Shown here piece after piece: positions 9,418 to 19,641 of a DNA stretch of 64,000 nt. The stretch comes from Nocardiopsis algeriensis (GTDB taxonomy: Bacteria > Actinomycetota > Actinomycetes > Streptosporangiales > Streptosporangiaceae). The notes below the pieces were generated by a model. The model had not been told where the DNA came from. It made no database searches and saw only the letters and a program-made list of their open reading frames with translations. Within the stretch, counting starts at the first letter, position 1; each line of letters starts with the position of its first letter. The DNA is taken from NCBI RefSeq assembly GCF_014203695.1, contig NZ_JACHJO010000011.1:124001-188000 (forward strand), written 5' to 3'. The position numbers and the translations under genes are program-made.

Positions 9418-9540
9418 CGCCTGCCCATTCGGTTCGGACCGGATTCCTCACGGGCTCGGTCCTCAGCCCCGCACCTCCACCGTATAGGCAGCGACGGCCT
9501 CCCCGGCACACCGGGTCGGCCGCCGTCCGCCGTCTGCGGT

Positions 9541-9742
9541 GAAACAGGTTTCCGCAGCTCCAGGCCCTGTTGTTCGGATCACCCCGGACCGCAGGGCCGC
9601 CAGACGCCCCCTTGCCCCGCCGAAGAGCTTGCCGAGCCTCCCGGGCTGGGCCGCGCTCCCCGCCTCGCAGGGGAACGCCTGGCCGACCGTTCGCCGGGGA
9701 TCGGCTCCGCCGATGCGGCGAGAGCATCCGAAAACACGGTCC
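9541..9742. repeat. Dispersed intergenic repeat, copy A
   Basis: The core 9576-9731 is about 85-90% identical by eye to 57973-58129, starting GGATCA and ending GAGAGCATCC. The preceding stretch 9541-9575 (GAAACAGG through CAGGCCCTGTTGTT) corresponds to the unit junction seen at 58130-58155. The element fills the gap between recR and ybaB and begins right beside the ybaB stop codon. A single-base gap in this copy shifts the reading frame relative to the other, so it is probably not a coding sequence. No terminal inverted repeats or target-site duplication were recognised. The rest of the 9418-9748 gap shows nothing else. Confidence 0.75.
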
Positions 9743-9748
9743 AACGGC

Positions 9749-10099
9749 CTAGAAGCCGGGGAGTCCCGGCATCCCGCCGCCTCCGAGGCCCTGCGCGAGG
9801 GGGCCCATCTTCTCCTGCTGGATCCGCTCGACCTGGGCCTCCGCGTCGCGGATGGCGGCGAGCACGAGATCGGCGATCGTCTCGGCCGTGTCGGCGGCGT
9901 CGTCGGGGTCGACGGCCTCGGGGTCGATGGTGATGTCCTCGACCTGTCCGCGCCCACTCAGCTTGACCTTGACCAGGCCACCGCCGGAGGTGCCCTCCAC
10001 CTCGGTCTCGTCCAGGGCCTGCTGGGCCTGGACGAGCTGCTGCTGCATCTGCTGGGCCTGCTGGAGCAGCGCCTGCATGTCCATTCCGCCGGGGTTCAC
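9749..10099 (-). CDS. ybaB: YbaB/EbfC-family nucleoid-associated protein
   Basis: A 116-residue DNA-binding protein of the YbaB/EbfC family, a tweezers-shaped dimer often encoded between dnaX and recR. The N-terminal helix is glutamine-rich (LLQQAQQMQQQLVQAQQ). The core has the family segment GGGLVKVKLSGRGQVEDITIDPEAV written here across residues 39-63, and the C-terminus is Gly/Met-rich. ATG at 10099 is used; ATGs six and eight codons in are alternatives. It belongs to the recombination cluster with recR. Confidence 0.92.
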   Translation of the reverse strand: MNPGGMDMQALLQQAQQMQQQLVQAQQALDETEVEGTSGGGLVKVKLSGRGQVEDITIDPEAVDPDDAADTAETIADLVLAAIRDAEAQVERIQQEKMGPLAQGLGGGGMPGLPGF

Positions 10100-10373
10100 G
10101 GCCGCCTCCTCGCCGCACTCTCGGTGCGGGCGTCGCTGTCATGCCTTGCTCCGTGTGAGCGTAACCGGTCAGGGGCGGATGTGCGGGACAGCCTGGGCCG
10201 AAGGGGAAGGTCGGCCGGACAGCGGCGACTCTCCGGGCAGGAGGGCACACAAGGCATGAGCAGGGAGTAGCGATAAAATCACCGCTGGTGGACATGGGGT
10301 CTGGCGGGCACCGCCGTCGCGGCTGTGCGGGCAGGCCCCGCCGACAGCACCGACAGCACGGGGGTCCGGAAAA

Positions 10374-11573
10374 GTGTTGACCGCAGAGGAGCGCCATTCG
10401 GCATTGATCGAGGCGATGGTCGCGGACGGCACACTCGTCGACCCCGCACTCGTCGAGGCGTTCCGTGCCGTGCCCCGGCACCGCTTCATCCCCGAGACCG
10501 GCGCGCTGACCGCGCACGGAACCGCGCTCGACGCCACCGGCAACCACGAACTGTGGCTGTCGGCGGTCTACGCCGACGACGCCATCGTCACGCGTATGGA
10601 CGAGGCCGAGCCTCCGGGCGGACGCGAGGAATTGTTCGGGGAGGACCTTCCCGTCGCCCGCAGGTACCGGGCGCCGCAACCGCGCCGGGCGCAGCGGCAC
10701 CGGCCCGCCTCCTCCAGCACCGCGCCCACCGTCCTGGCCCGGATGCTGGAGCTGGCCGGGCTGAGACGCGGCCGGAGGGTGCTGGAGATCGGCACGGGGA
10801 CCGGATGGAACACGGCGCTGCTGTCGCACCGCGTGGGTAGCCGCTCCGTCATCTCGGTGGAGATCGACGAACACCTGGCGCGGGCCGCCGTCCAGACCCT
10901 GCGCGCCGAGGGGTACGAACCCGCCGTGCACACGGCCGACGGCTACGAGGGCTTCGCCCCGGAGTCTCCCTACGACCGGATCATCACGGCCTGCGGTGTA
11001 CGCCGGCTGCCTCCTTCCTGGCTCGAACAGCTGGAGCCGGACGGACGGGTCGTCTTTCCCTGGGGGCTGCTGGAGGGCGCCGGGGTGCTGGCGCGCGCGA
11101 CACGCCTCGACGACGGGTCGATGTGCGCGGACTTCCACGGCGGGGTGGGCTTCGTGCCGCTGCGGGTCCCCGGGCCGCCCCTGCCACCGGTACGGGACTC
11201 CGGCCAGCAGCCCGACGAGTACCGGCTCACGCAGACCGACCCCGTGGCTCCGCTGATGGCGTTCCCGTCGGCGTTCGCGCTGTCGGTGATGGTGCCCGAC
11301 TGGAGGGTGCGGCGGCGCTGGATCGGAACCGGTTCGGGCCTCTGGGTGTGCGACCGGACGCGCGAGTCGTGGGTGCGGATCTACCCCTACGGCACCTCGT
11401 GGATGGTCGAGCAGGGCGGCCCGCGCAGCATCTGGGACGAGTTCGAGGAGGCGCTGGAGGAGTGGAGGGGCCTGGGCTCCCCGGAGCCCGACCGGTTCGG
11501 TTTGTCGGTGGACCCCGACGGTGCGCACCGGGTGTGGCTCGACTCCCCGGAGGGACGTACGTGGCGGTGCTGA
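10374..11573 (+). CDS. PCMT-like SAM-dependent methyltransferase with C-terminal extension
   Basis: The 399-residue protein resembles protein-L-isoaspartate O-methyltransferases. The N-terminus has the PRHRFIPE motif typical of PCMT, and the SAM site reads VLEIGTGTGWNTALLSHRVG near residues 140-160, followed by an acidic SVEIDE ribose-binding strand and an ACGVRRLPPSW post-motif. About 170 residues beyond the methyltransferase fold form an extension without a recognised domain. PCMT relatives occur as repair enzymes and as tailoring enzymes of some peptide natural products. No precursor peptide gene was found around it, so the substrate is unknown. Start GTG 10374 is uncertain; a TTG is adjacent. 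It lies in the insertion that splits dnaX from ybaB. Confidence 0.72.
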   Translation: MLTAEERHSALIEAMVADGTLVDPALVEAFRAVPRHRFIPETGALTAHGTALDATGNHELWLSAVYADDAIVTRMDEAEPPGGREELFGEDLPVARRYRAPQPRRAQRHRPASSSTAPTVLARMLELAGLRRGRRVLEIGTGTGWNTALLSHRVGSRSVISVEIDEHLARAAVQTLRAEGYEPAVHTADGYEGFAPESPYDRIITACGVRRLPPSWLEQLEPDGRVVFPWGLLEGAGVLARATRLDDGSMCADFHGGVGFVPLRVPGPPLPPVRDSGQQPDEYRLTQTDPVAPLMAFPSAFALSVMVPDWRVRRRWIGTGSGLWVCDRTRESWVRIYPYGTSWMVEQGGPRSIWDEFEEALEEWRGLGSPEPDRFGLSVDPDGAHRVWLDSPEGRTWRC

Positions 11574-11603
11574 CCCCACCCGTCCCCCGGCCGGCGGCGG
11601 CCG

Positions 11604-11634
11604 GCGGGTCCCGGCCTCGGAGGCCGGGACCCGC
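11604..11634. terminator. Bidirectional terminator between methyltransferase and DUF6243 genes
   Basis: A perfect 14-bp stem (11604-11617 with 11621-11634) lies between the stop codons of two convergent genes. The CGG loop is only three bases, so the top pair is probably open. Confidence 0.7.
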
Positions 11635-11639
11635 TCCGC

Positions 11640-11834
11640 TCACTCCGCGGTGTTCTCGCCGGCCTCCTGGGCCTGGCTCTTCTCCTTGATCTTGCGCAGG
11701 AGCTCCTGCTTGCTCTGCCGGGCGTCGGCGCTGGGGCCGCCGGGAACGCTCCCCTTCCCTCCGCGGAGGGCGGAGCGGGAGAAGGTGCCGCGCTGGCCGC
11801 CGAGGCCGAGGAGGTTGTCGCTGTTTCTGGCCAT
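11640..11834 (-). CDS. Small basic DUF6243-like protein
   Basis: A 64-residue protein starting ARNSDNLLGLGGQRGTFSRS, then a Gly-rich RGGKGSVPGG stretch and a C-terminal charged helix (KQELLRKIKEKSQAQEAG). This NLLGxGGQR start followed by a Lys/Arg helix is the pattern I associate with DUF6243 proteins of actinomycetes. Function is unknown. It is transcribed alone, divergent from the TetR gene and convergent with the methyltransferase gene. Confidence 0.6.
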   Translation of the reverse strand: MARNSDNLLGLGGQRGTFSRSALRGGKGSVPGGPSADARQSKQELLRKIKEKSQAQEAGENTAE

Positions 11835-11901
11835 GAGGGCCCCCTTTTCGCGTGCGGGGCACCATGCCCCGCAACAACCGCTTCCTGGAGGGTAACCCCT
11901 C

Positions 11902-11918
11902 CGAGACGAAACGTCTCG
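11902..11918. promoter_or_regulatory. Likely TetR operator in the divergent control region
   Basis: CGAGACG-AAA-CGTCTCG is a perfect 7-3-7 inverted repeat 28 bp before the TetR start and about 68 bp before the DUF6243 start. TetR proteins commonly repress their own promoter through such a site, so this is the best operator candidate. It may also control the small divergent gene. Binding is inferred. Confidence 0.6.
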
Positions 11919-11945
11919 TCATTATCGAGCCGCTAACGTGTCGGT

Positions 11946-12566
11946 ATGGCAGAGCGCAGCGCCCCCACCGACGGCCCGGTCGGTCCCGATCCCCGCCGCC
12001 GCAGCGAGCGGGCCCGCCGGGCGGTTCTCACCGCCGCGGCGGAGCTGCTGGGCGAGGTGGGGTTCGCGAAGATGACGGTGGAGGCGATCGCCGCGCGGGC
12101 CGGGGTCGGCAAGCAGACGATCTACCGCTGGTGGCCCTCCAAGGCCGGGGTGCTCCTCGACGTGTTCACCGAGCTCACCGGCAGCGGCAGCGAGGAACGG
12201 CTGCCCGACACCGGGGACCTGGCCGCCGACCTCAAGGCGGTGCTGCGCGCCACCGTGGACGAGTTCAACGACCCTGTGATCGACCGCACCGCCCGGGCGT
12301 TCACCGCCGAGATCCAGCACGACTCGGCGTTCGCCGAGGCCGTCCGGGAACAGCAGCTGCGGCCGGGGCTGGAGGCGTACAAGGCCCGGCTGCGCAGCGC
12401 CCAGGAGGCAGGGGAGATCGATCCCGGTCTCGACCTGGACATCGCGGTGGAACTGCTCACGGGGCCGTTCCACCAGCGCTGGCTCCAGCGGACCGCGCCG
12501 TTGACCCACGGGTACGTGGACGCGCTCGTGGACACCGCGCTGCGCGGCATGCGGCCTCCGGGGTAG
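11946..12566 (+). CDS. TetR/AcrR-family transcriptional regulator
   Basis: A 206-residue repressor. The HTH occupies about residues 25-70, with AVLTAAAELLGEVGFAKMTV followed by the recognition segment IAARAGVGKQTIYRWWPSK, the best-conserved TetR signature. The C-terminal helical domain (ERLPDTGDLAADLKAVLRAT, GLDLDIAVELLTGPFHQRWL) is of the TetR_C type and is expected to bind a ligand and dimerise. A perfect palindrome lies just upstream. The only neighbours it could control are the small divergent gene and itself; no efflux pump is adjacent. It is convergent with dnaX, with 13 bp between stop codons. Confidence 0.88.
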   Translation: MAERSAPTDGPVGPDPRRRSERARRAVLTAAAELLGEVGFAKMTVEAIAARAGVGKQTIYRWWPSKAGVLLDVFTELTGSGSEERLPDTGDLAADLKAVLRATVDEFNDPVIDRTARAFTAEIQHDSAFAEAVREQQLRPGLEAYKARLRSAQEAGEIDPGLDLDIAVELLTGPFHQRWLQRTAPLTHGYVDALVDTALRGMRPPG

Positions 12567-12579
12567 GGGCTCCCCCGGA

Positions 12580-14688
12580 TCAGAGTCCGCTCGGGGCCTC
12601 GTGTTCGATCTCCTCGATCACCCGGCCGCCCAGCTCGGTCTCGATGAGGGCCGCTCCTGCTCCCGGGGGCAGAGGGGCGGAGTCCGGAGGTGCGGAGGCC
12701 GCGACGGGCTCCTGCGGCGCGGGAACGGAGCGCGGCGCCCGGTCCCGGGGCTCGCCGGGCTCCTCCGGCGGAGGGGCCGCGGCGGCGTCCTCGTAGGGGT
12801 CGGGCGGCGGCTCCTGGAGCCCCGTGACGATCCGGTCCGGCGGCGGGCCCGCCGGAGCCGGCTCGGGAGGCGCGGCGGGCTCGGGCCGGGGCGCGGCGGG
12901 GGGATGTGCGGCGGACGGCTGCGGCTCGGGCTGCTGCGGGGCGGGGGCGTCCCAGCCTGCCGGTTCCGCGACCGGAGCCGGCCGGCGCGGTGCGACGGCG
13001 GTGGCACCGCCCGCACCGGCGGCGACCACGCGCACGTCCACGCCGAAGACCTGCTGGATCGCGGCGGCGACCACCTGGTCGCTGCCGCTGTTGCCGAAGC
13101 CCTTGGCCTCCCCGGGGCGGGAGAAACCGAGCATGACGGTGTTGCCCTCCACACCGACCGGCTGGATGCTGCTGCCGACCAGGACCGACCACGTGAAGCG
13201 GCGCCGGCCCTTGACCGCCTCCAGGACCTGGGTCCAGGCTCCCTGGAGCCTTCCGAGGTCGAGAGCTCCGCCGGTCTGCACCGGGCGCTGCGCGGGGGCG
13301 GGGGCGGCCGCCGGGGCGGGAGCGTCCCAGCCGGCCGGATCGGCCTGGCGGGGCGGCTGCTGCGAGTTCCGGGGAGCCTGCCGCTCGACGGGGGCGGGCG
13401 CGGCGGGCCGGGCCTGCTCGGGCGGTGCGGGAGCCGGGGCCGCCTGCGCGGCGGGGGCCGCAGGTGCAGGAGGGGAGGCAGGGACCGCGGGAGCCGCGGC
13501 AGCCGCAGGGGCCGCGACCGCACCCGAGGCGATGCGGCGCTCCATCTGCTCCAGGCGGGCCAGCAGAGCGGTCCCCTGGTCCCCGTCGGCGGCGGGCAGC
13601 AGGATGCGCGAGCACATGAGCTCCAGCACCAGCCGGGGCGCGGTGGCACCGCGCATCTCCGTCAGACCCTGGTTGAGGATGTCGGCGGCCCGGGTCAGCT
13701 CGGCCGGCCCCAGCCGGGAGGCCTGGGCCTTCATCTGCTCCACCGCCTCGGGGGCGACGTTGATCAGTCCCTTGTCCAGCGCGTCGGGGACGGCCGCGAG
13801 CACGACCAGGTCGCGGAAGCGCTCGAGCAGGTCCGTGGCGAACCGGCGGGGATCGTGGCCGCCCTCCACCATGCGGTCGACCAGGCCGAACACGGCGGCG
13901 CCGTCGCGGGCGGCGAGGGCGTCGACCATCTCGCCGAGCAGGCTGGAGTCGGTGTACCCGAGCAGGGAGACGGCCCCCTCGCGGGTGATGCCCCCCTCGT
14001 CCGAGCCCGCGATGAGCTGGTCGAGGACGGACAGGGTGTCGCGCGCCGAGCCCGCGCCCGCGCGCACCACCAGCGGCAGGGCCGCCGGGTCGTAGGGGAC
14101 GCCCTCCTGCGCGAGGAGGTCCTCCATGAGCTCCTTGAGGGTGCTCGGCGGAATGAGTCGGAACGGGTAGTGGTGGGTCCGCGAGCGGATCGTGCCGATG
14201 ACCTTCTCGGGCTCGGTGGTCGCGAACACGAACTTCAGGTGCGGCGGGGGTTCCTCCACCAACTTGAGCAGCGCGTTGAAGCCCTCGCGGGTCACCATGT
14301 GCGCCTCGTCGATGATGTAGACCTTGTAGCGCGAGCTGACGGGCGCGAAGAAGGCGCGCTCGCGCAGGTCCCGGGCGTCGTCGACACCGCCGTGCGAGGC
14401 GGCGTCGATCTCGATCACATCGATGCTGCCGCCGCCGTCGGGGGCCAGCGCCACGCACGAGTCGCAGGTGCCGCAGGGGTCGGGGGTGGGACCCTCCGCG
14501 CAGTTGAGGGAGCGCGCGAGGATGCGGGCGCTGGTGGTCTTGCCGCAGCCGCGGGGGCCGCTGAAGAGATAGGCGTGGTTGATCCGTCCGCTGCGCAGCG
14601 CCTGGCGCAGCGGGTCGGTCACGTGTTCCTGGCCGCGCACCTCACCGAACGTCGCGGGGCGGTACTTGCGGTACAGCGCGATGCTCAC
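12580..14688 (-). CDS. dnaX: DNA polymerase III subunit gamma/tau
   Basis: This is the clamp-loader ATPase of the replicative polymerase. I use the GTG start giving VSIALYRKYRP, the invariant N-terminus of DnaX; 27 upstream codons do not match. The 702-residue protein has Walker A GPRGCGKTT (residues 44-52), a Cys-rich zinc module (NCAEGPTPDPCGTCDSC), Walker B-type IDEAH, the SRC-like AGSARD segment and domain III to about residue 360. The rest is a long Pro/Ala-rich linker with a small conserved fold (SVLVGSSIQPVGVEG) before an acidic tail. The SRP RNA gene lies directly upstream, as is usual in actinobacteria. Confidence 0.94.
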   Translation of the reverse strand: MSIALYRKYRPATFGEVRGQEHVTDPLRQALRSGRINHAYLFSGPRGCGKTTSARILARSLNCAEGPTPDPCGTCDSCVALAPDGGGSIDVIEIDAASHGGVDDARDLRERAFFAPVSSRYKVYIIDEAHMVTREGFNALLKLVEEPPPHLKFVFATTEPEKVIGTIRSRTHHYPFRLIPPSTLKELMEDLLAQEGVPYDPAALPLVVRAGAGSARDTLSVLDQLIAGSDEGGITREGAVSLLGYTDSSLLGEMVDALAARDGAAVFGLVDRMVEGGHDPRRFATDLLERFRDLVVLAAVPDALDKGLINVAPEAVEQMKAQASRLGPAELTRAADILNQGLTEMRGATAPRLVLELMCSRILLPAADGDQGTALLARLEQMERRIASGAVAAPAAAAAPAVPASPPAPAAPAAQAAPAPAPPEQARPAAPAPVERQAPRNSQQPPRQADPAGWDAPAPAAAPAPAQRPVQTGGALDLGRLQGAWTQVLEAVKGRRRFTWSVLVGSSIQPVGVEGNTVMLGFSRPGEAKGFGNSGSDQVVAAAIQQVFGVDVRVVAAGAGGATAVAPRRPAPVAEPAGWDAPAPQQPEPQPSAAHPPAAPRPEPAAPPEPAPAGPPPDRIVTGLQEPPPDPYEDAAAAPPPEEPGEPRDRAPRSVPAPQEPVAASAPPDSAPLPPGAGAALIETELGGRVIEEIEHEAPSGL

Positions 14689-14820
14689 GGTGTGATCACT
14701 CCCCTGGTCCCTGCCACGGGTCCATTCAACCCGCAAGCACCGACAGCCCGCGCCCCGTCTGCGGAACACGGCCTGGCCTCGGTGCCAGGGGGGCCGGACC
14801 GGGCCGGAGAAACAGAAAGG

Positions 14821-14904
14821 ACCCCCCGCGCACCCGCCAGAGCCTACTTATCCTTGCTGCCTTCCGGCCCTGGGGAGGTTCATAGGGTGACGCCGCACGA
14901 GGGG
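14821..14904 (-). ncRNA. ffs: Small signal recognition particle RNA (4.5S type)
   Basis: On the minus strand this stretch carries the SRP helix 8 hallmark: CCCCAGGGCCGGAAGGCAGC followed by AAGGATAAG, with the conserved GGAAG and GGCAGCAAGG asymmetric loops. The ends pair: cccctcgtgcg at the 5' side matches gcgcgggggg at the 3' side with G-U pairs, giving a hairpin of about 84 nt. Ends are estimated from pairing. It sits directly upstream of dnaX on the same strand, its usual actinobacterial place, and would bind Ffh to target membrane proteins. Confidence 0.88.
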
Positions 14905-15017
14905 TCTGCACAGAGTCTATCCGAAGCCGGGGGTGGTCTGGCAAGGCGCGGCGGAGGCGGGGAACACCCCCGTGAATCCGCGGAACTGGGAGGGGCCGCC
15001 GGAGCGTCCAAGAGGTC

Positions 15018-16358
15018 ATGTTCGACCTTCAGACCCCCGTCGACCGCTCTCCCGCCCGCCAGGAGCTCATCGTCTCCGTCCTGGACGACGCCTTCTCGGA
15101 GCTGATGTCCGAGGCTCCCTCGGCGTTCCGGGTGAAGTTCCGCAAGATGGCCGCCAACCCGTTCGCGTTCTACCGCGGCAGCGCCGCGCTGTTCTACGCG
15201 GACGTGGCCCCCCTGGAGGACCCCTGGGCCAACGCGCGCACCTCCCGCGTGTGGATCCAGGGCGACCTGCACGCCGAGAACTTCGGCACCTACATGGACT
15301 CCACCGGCCGCTTCGTCTTCGACGTCAACGACTTCGACGAGGCCTACCTCGGCCACTTCACCTGGGACGTGCTGCGCCTGTCGGCCAGCATCGCCCTGCT
15401 GGGGTGGCAGAAGGCCCTGTCCGACGAGGACATCAGCGCCCTGGTGGCCCGGTACGTGAACGCCTATGTCTCCCAGGTGGCGCAGTTCGCCGTGCACGGC
15501 GGCGACTCCGAGTTCTCGCTCAAGCTCGACACCACCGACGGCACCGTCCACGACGTCCTGCAGAGGGCCCGTCTCAACAGCCGTGCCGACATGCTCCTGT
15601 CGATGACCCGCAGCGAGGGCTACCGGCGCCTGTTCCGCGAGGGTCCCCGCGCCCGCCGTCTCGGCGACGAGGAGCGGGAGAAGGTCATGGCCGCCTACCG
15701 GCGGTACCTGGAGACCATTCCGCAGGACCAGCGGTACAGCTCGATGAGCTACGAGGTGAAGGACGTCGTGGGCAGCGGCGGCTTCGGCATCGGCTCGGCC
15801 GGCCTGCCCGCCTACACCTTCCTCGTGGAGGGGCAGTCCGAGGCCTGGGACAACGACCTGGTGCTGTCGATGAAGCAGGGCAACGTCGCCGCGCCGTCGC
15901 GGGTGGTCAAGGACCCCGAGATCATGGCGGCGTTCGAGCACCACGGGCACCGCACCGCCGTGTCCCAGCGCGCGTTGCAGGCCCACGCCGACCCGCTGCT
16001 CGGACACACCGAGATCGACGGCAAGGGCTTCGTGGTGAGCGAGGTCTCCCCGTACACCAACGACCTGGACTGGGGTGGGCTGACCGAGCCCGGTGACATC
16101 GCGCCGGTGCTGGACTACCTGGGCCGGGCCACGGCCAAGGCGCACTGCGTGTCCGACTCCCACGCGGACGACGCGCTGACCGGCAGCCAGGTCGAGGAGG
16201 CGCTGTCGGAGGTGCTCGCCGGGCGCGAGCAGGAGTTCGTCGACTGGTGCACGGCGTTCGCCCACGCCTATGCGGCCCAGGTCCGCACGGACTACGCGCT
16301 CTTCGTCGACGCCTTCCGCAACAACCGCATCGCGGGGGTGCGGTCCAGCCAGGGGTGA
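15018..16358 (+). CDS. DUF2252 family protein (kinase-like fold)
   Basis: A 446-residue protein of the DUF2252 family. Near residues 65-80 it has the N-terminal FYRGSAALFYAD segment. It then has IQGDLHAENFGTY with a downstream FDVNDFDEA, which mimic the catalytic H-x-D-x-x-x-x-N and D-F-D motifs of aminoglycoside-phosphotransferase-like enzymes. Conserved YSSMSYEVKDVVGSGGFGIG follows in the middle. The motifs suggest phosphotransfer, but no substrate is established for the family. The gene stands alone, downstream of the SRP RNA and divergent from it, and is followed by tRNA-Ser. Confidence 0.8.
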   Translation: MFDLQTPVDRSPARQELIVSVLDDAFSELMSEAPSAFRVKFRKMAANPFAFYRGSAALFYADVAPLEDPWANARTSRVWIQGDLHAENFGTYMDSTGRFVFDVNDFDEAYLGHFTWDVLRLSASIALLGWQKALSDEDISALVARYVNAYVSQVAQFAVHGGDSEFSLKLDTTDGTVHDVLQRARLNSRADMLLSMTRSEGYRRLFREGPRARRLGDEEREKVMAAYRRYLETIPQDQRYSSMSYEVKDVVGSGGFGIGSAGLPAYTFLVEGQSEAWDNDLVLSMKQGNVAAPSRVVKDPEIMAAFEHHGHRTAVSQRALQAHADPLLGHTEIDGKGFVVSEVSPYTNDLDWGGLTEPGDIAPVLDYLGRATAKAHCVSDSHADDALTGSQVEEALSEVLAGREQEFVDWCTAFAHAYAAQVRTDYALFVDAFRNNRIAGVRSSQG

Positions 16359-16412
16359 GCGTTCGGGGAAACCCGTTCGAAGCACCCTCTCCCGGCATGT
16401 ACAGTTGGTGGC

Positions 16413-16500
16413 GGAGGATTCGCCTAGTGGCCTAGGGCGCACGCTTGGAAAGCGTGTTGGTGGCAACGCCTCAGGGGTTCGAATCCCCTATCCTCCGCCA
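16413..16500 (+). tRNA. tRNA-Ser (anticodon GGA)
   Basis: An 88-nt cloverleaf with acceptor GGAGGAT pairing ATCCTCC, discriminator G and an encoded CCA. The anticodon arm is CACGC-TTGGAAA-GCGTG, giving anticodon GGA (reads UCC/UCU). A long variable arm (TTGGTGGCAACGCC) and GGTTCGAATC T-loop confirm a class II serine tRNA. Confidence 0.96.
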
Positions 16501-16591
16501 CAGAGGGGCTCGACCGCGGTGCGGTCGGGCCCTTCGGCATTCCGGGGGCCGGTGGAGCCGGCGGGTTTCCCCGGTCGCCTCCGACCCATTT

Positions 16592-18681
<2,090 letters not shown>

Positions 18682-18759
18682 CCCAAGCCGGGGCAAAGGA
18701 CACCTGACGCGTTCCCCGTCCGGGGCATGGCGGGGACGCGCCGGGGTAGCCGCACCAGC

Positions 18760-19632
18760 ATGAGATTCGGCGAACGCATACGCGACATCGAGCGCTCCGA
18801 GCGCCTCGACCCGGTGGTGGCCAAGTTCAAGAAGGCCGCGGGGCTGATTCCGTCGGGCAAGGTACGGGACCTGCTCCACGGCGTCCCGCTCGGCCATCCC
18901 CTCCACCCGATCGCCGTGCAGGTGCCGCTGGGCTCCTGGCTGTCGGCGGTGGTGCTCGACATGCTGCCCGGCGACCACCGGCGCAGCGCGCACACGCTGG
19001 TCAACGTCGGAATCCTGGCCTCGTTGCCCGCCGCCGTGTCGGGCCTGGCGGACTGGTCGCAGCAGCACGAGCGGCAGCAGCGCGTGGGCGTGGTCCACGC
19101 GGAGGCCAACACCGTCGCCCTGCTGCTGTTCGGGGCCTCGTCCCTGTACCGCGGCCGGGGCCGCCACGGGGTCGGGCGGGCCCTGGCCCTGGCCGGCATG
19201 GGGGTCGCGGCGCTGGGCGGCTCCCTCGGCGGGCACATCGCCTACTACCGGGCGGGCGGCGCCAACAGCGCCGACCACCACATCGACCTGTTTCCCCAGG
19301 GCTGGCAGGACGTCGGCCCCCTCGACGGCTTTCCCGACGGCGAGCCCGCGGCGGCCGAGGTCGGCGAGGTGCCGGTCGTGGTCGTGCGTGAGGGGGTCGC
19401 GGTGCGCGCCCTGCTCGGCACGTGCACCCACATGGGCGCCCCGCTCGCGGAGGGGGAGCTGGTGGACGGCTGTGTGCGCTGTCCGTGGCACGGCAGCGAG
19501 TTCCGCCTCGACGACGGCAGCGTGGCCCGCGGTCCGGCGACCGCCGGGGCCGAGCACCTGGAGTGCCGGGTGGACGGCGGCCGCGTGCAGGTCCGCCTCC
19601 GGGGCGAGGTGGCCAAGGGCAGGGCTTCCTAG
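18760..19632 (+). CDS. Rieske [2Fe-2S] protein with N-terminal DUF2231 membrane domain
   Basis: A 290-residue fusion. Residues 1-170 form a DUF2231-like membrane region that includes the HGVPLGHPLHPIAVQVPLGSW motif and several hydrophobic helices. The C-terminal 100 residues are a Rieske domain with CTHMG and CPWHGSEF, the Cys-x-His and Cys-x-x-His ligand pairs of a [2Fe-2S] cluster. It is probably a membrane-tethered electron carrier or oxidoreductase component; no partner oxygenase is adjacent. I chose the ATG giving MRFGERIRD; an ATG 33 bases upstream is an alternative. A PadR gene follows after 9 bp and is probably co-transcribed. Confidence 0.8.
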   Translation: MRFGERIRDIERSERLDPVVAKFKKAAGLIPSGKVRDLLHGVPLGHPLHPIAVQVPLGSWLSAVVLDMLPGDHRRSAHTLVNVGILASLPAAVSGLADWSQQHERQQRVGVVHAEANTVALLLFGASSLYRGRGRHGVGRALALAGMGVAALGGSLGGHIAYYRAGGANSADHHIDLFPQGWQDVGPLDGFPDGEPAAAEVGEVPVVVVREGVAVRALLGTCTHMGAPLAEGELVDGCVRCPWHGSEFRLDDGSVARGPATAGAEHLECRVDGGRVQVRLRGEVAKGRAS

Positions 19633-19641
19633 AATGCGCAC

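Noticed and set aside
12557-12579. Terminator between the convergent TetR and dnaX stop codons
   Set aside because: A 7-bp TCCGGGG/CCCCGGA stem exists but overlaps the TetR stop codon and lacks a T-run; too weak to list.
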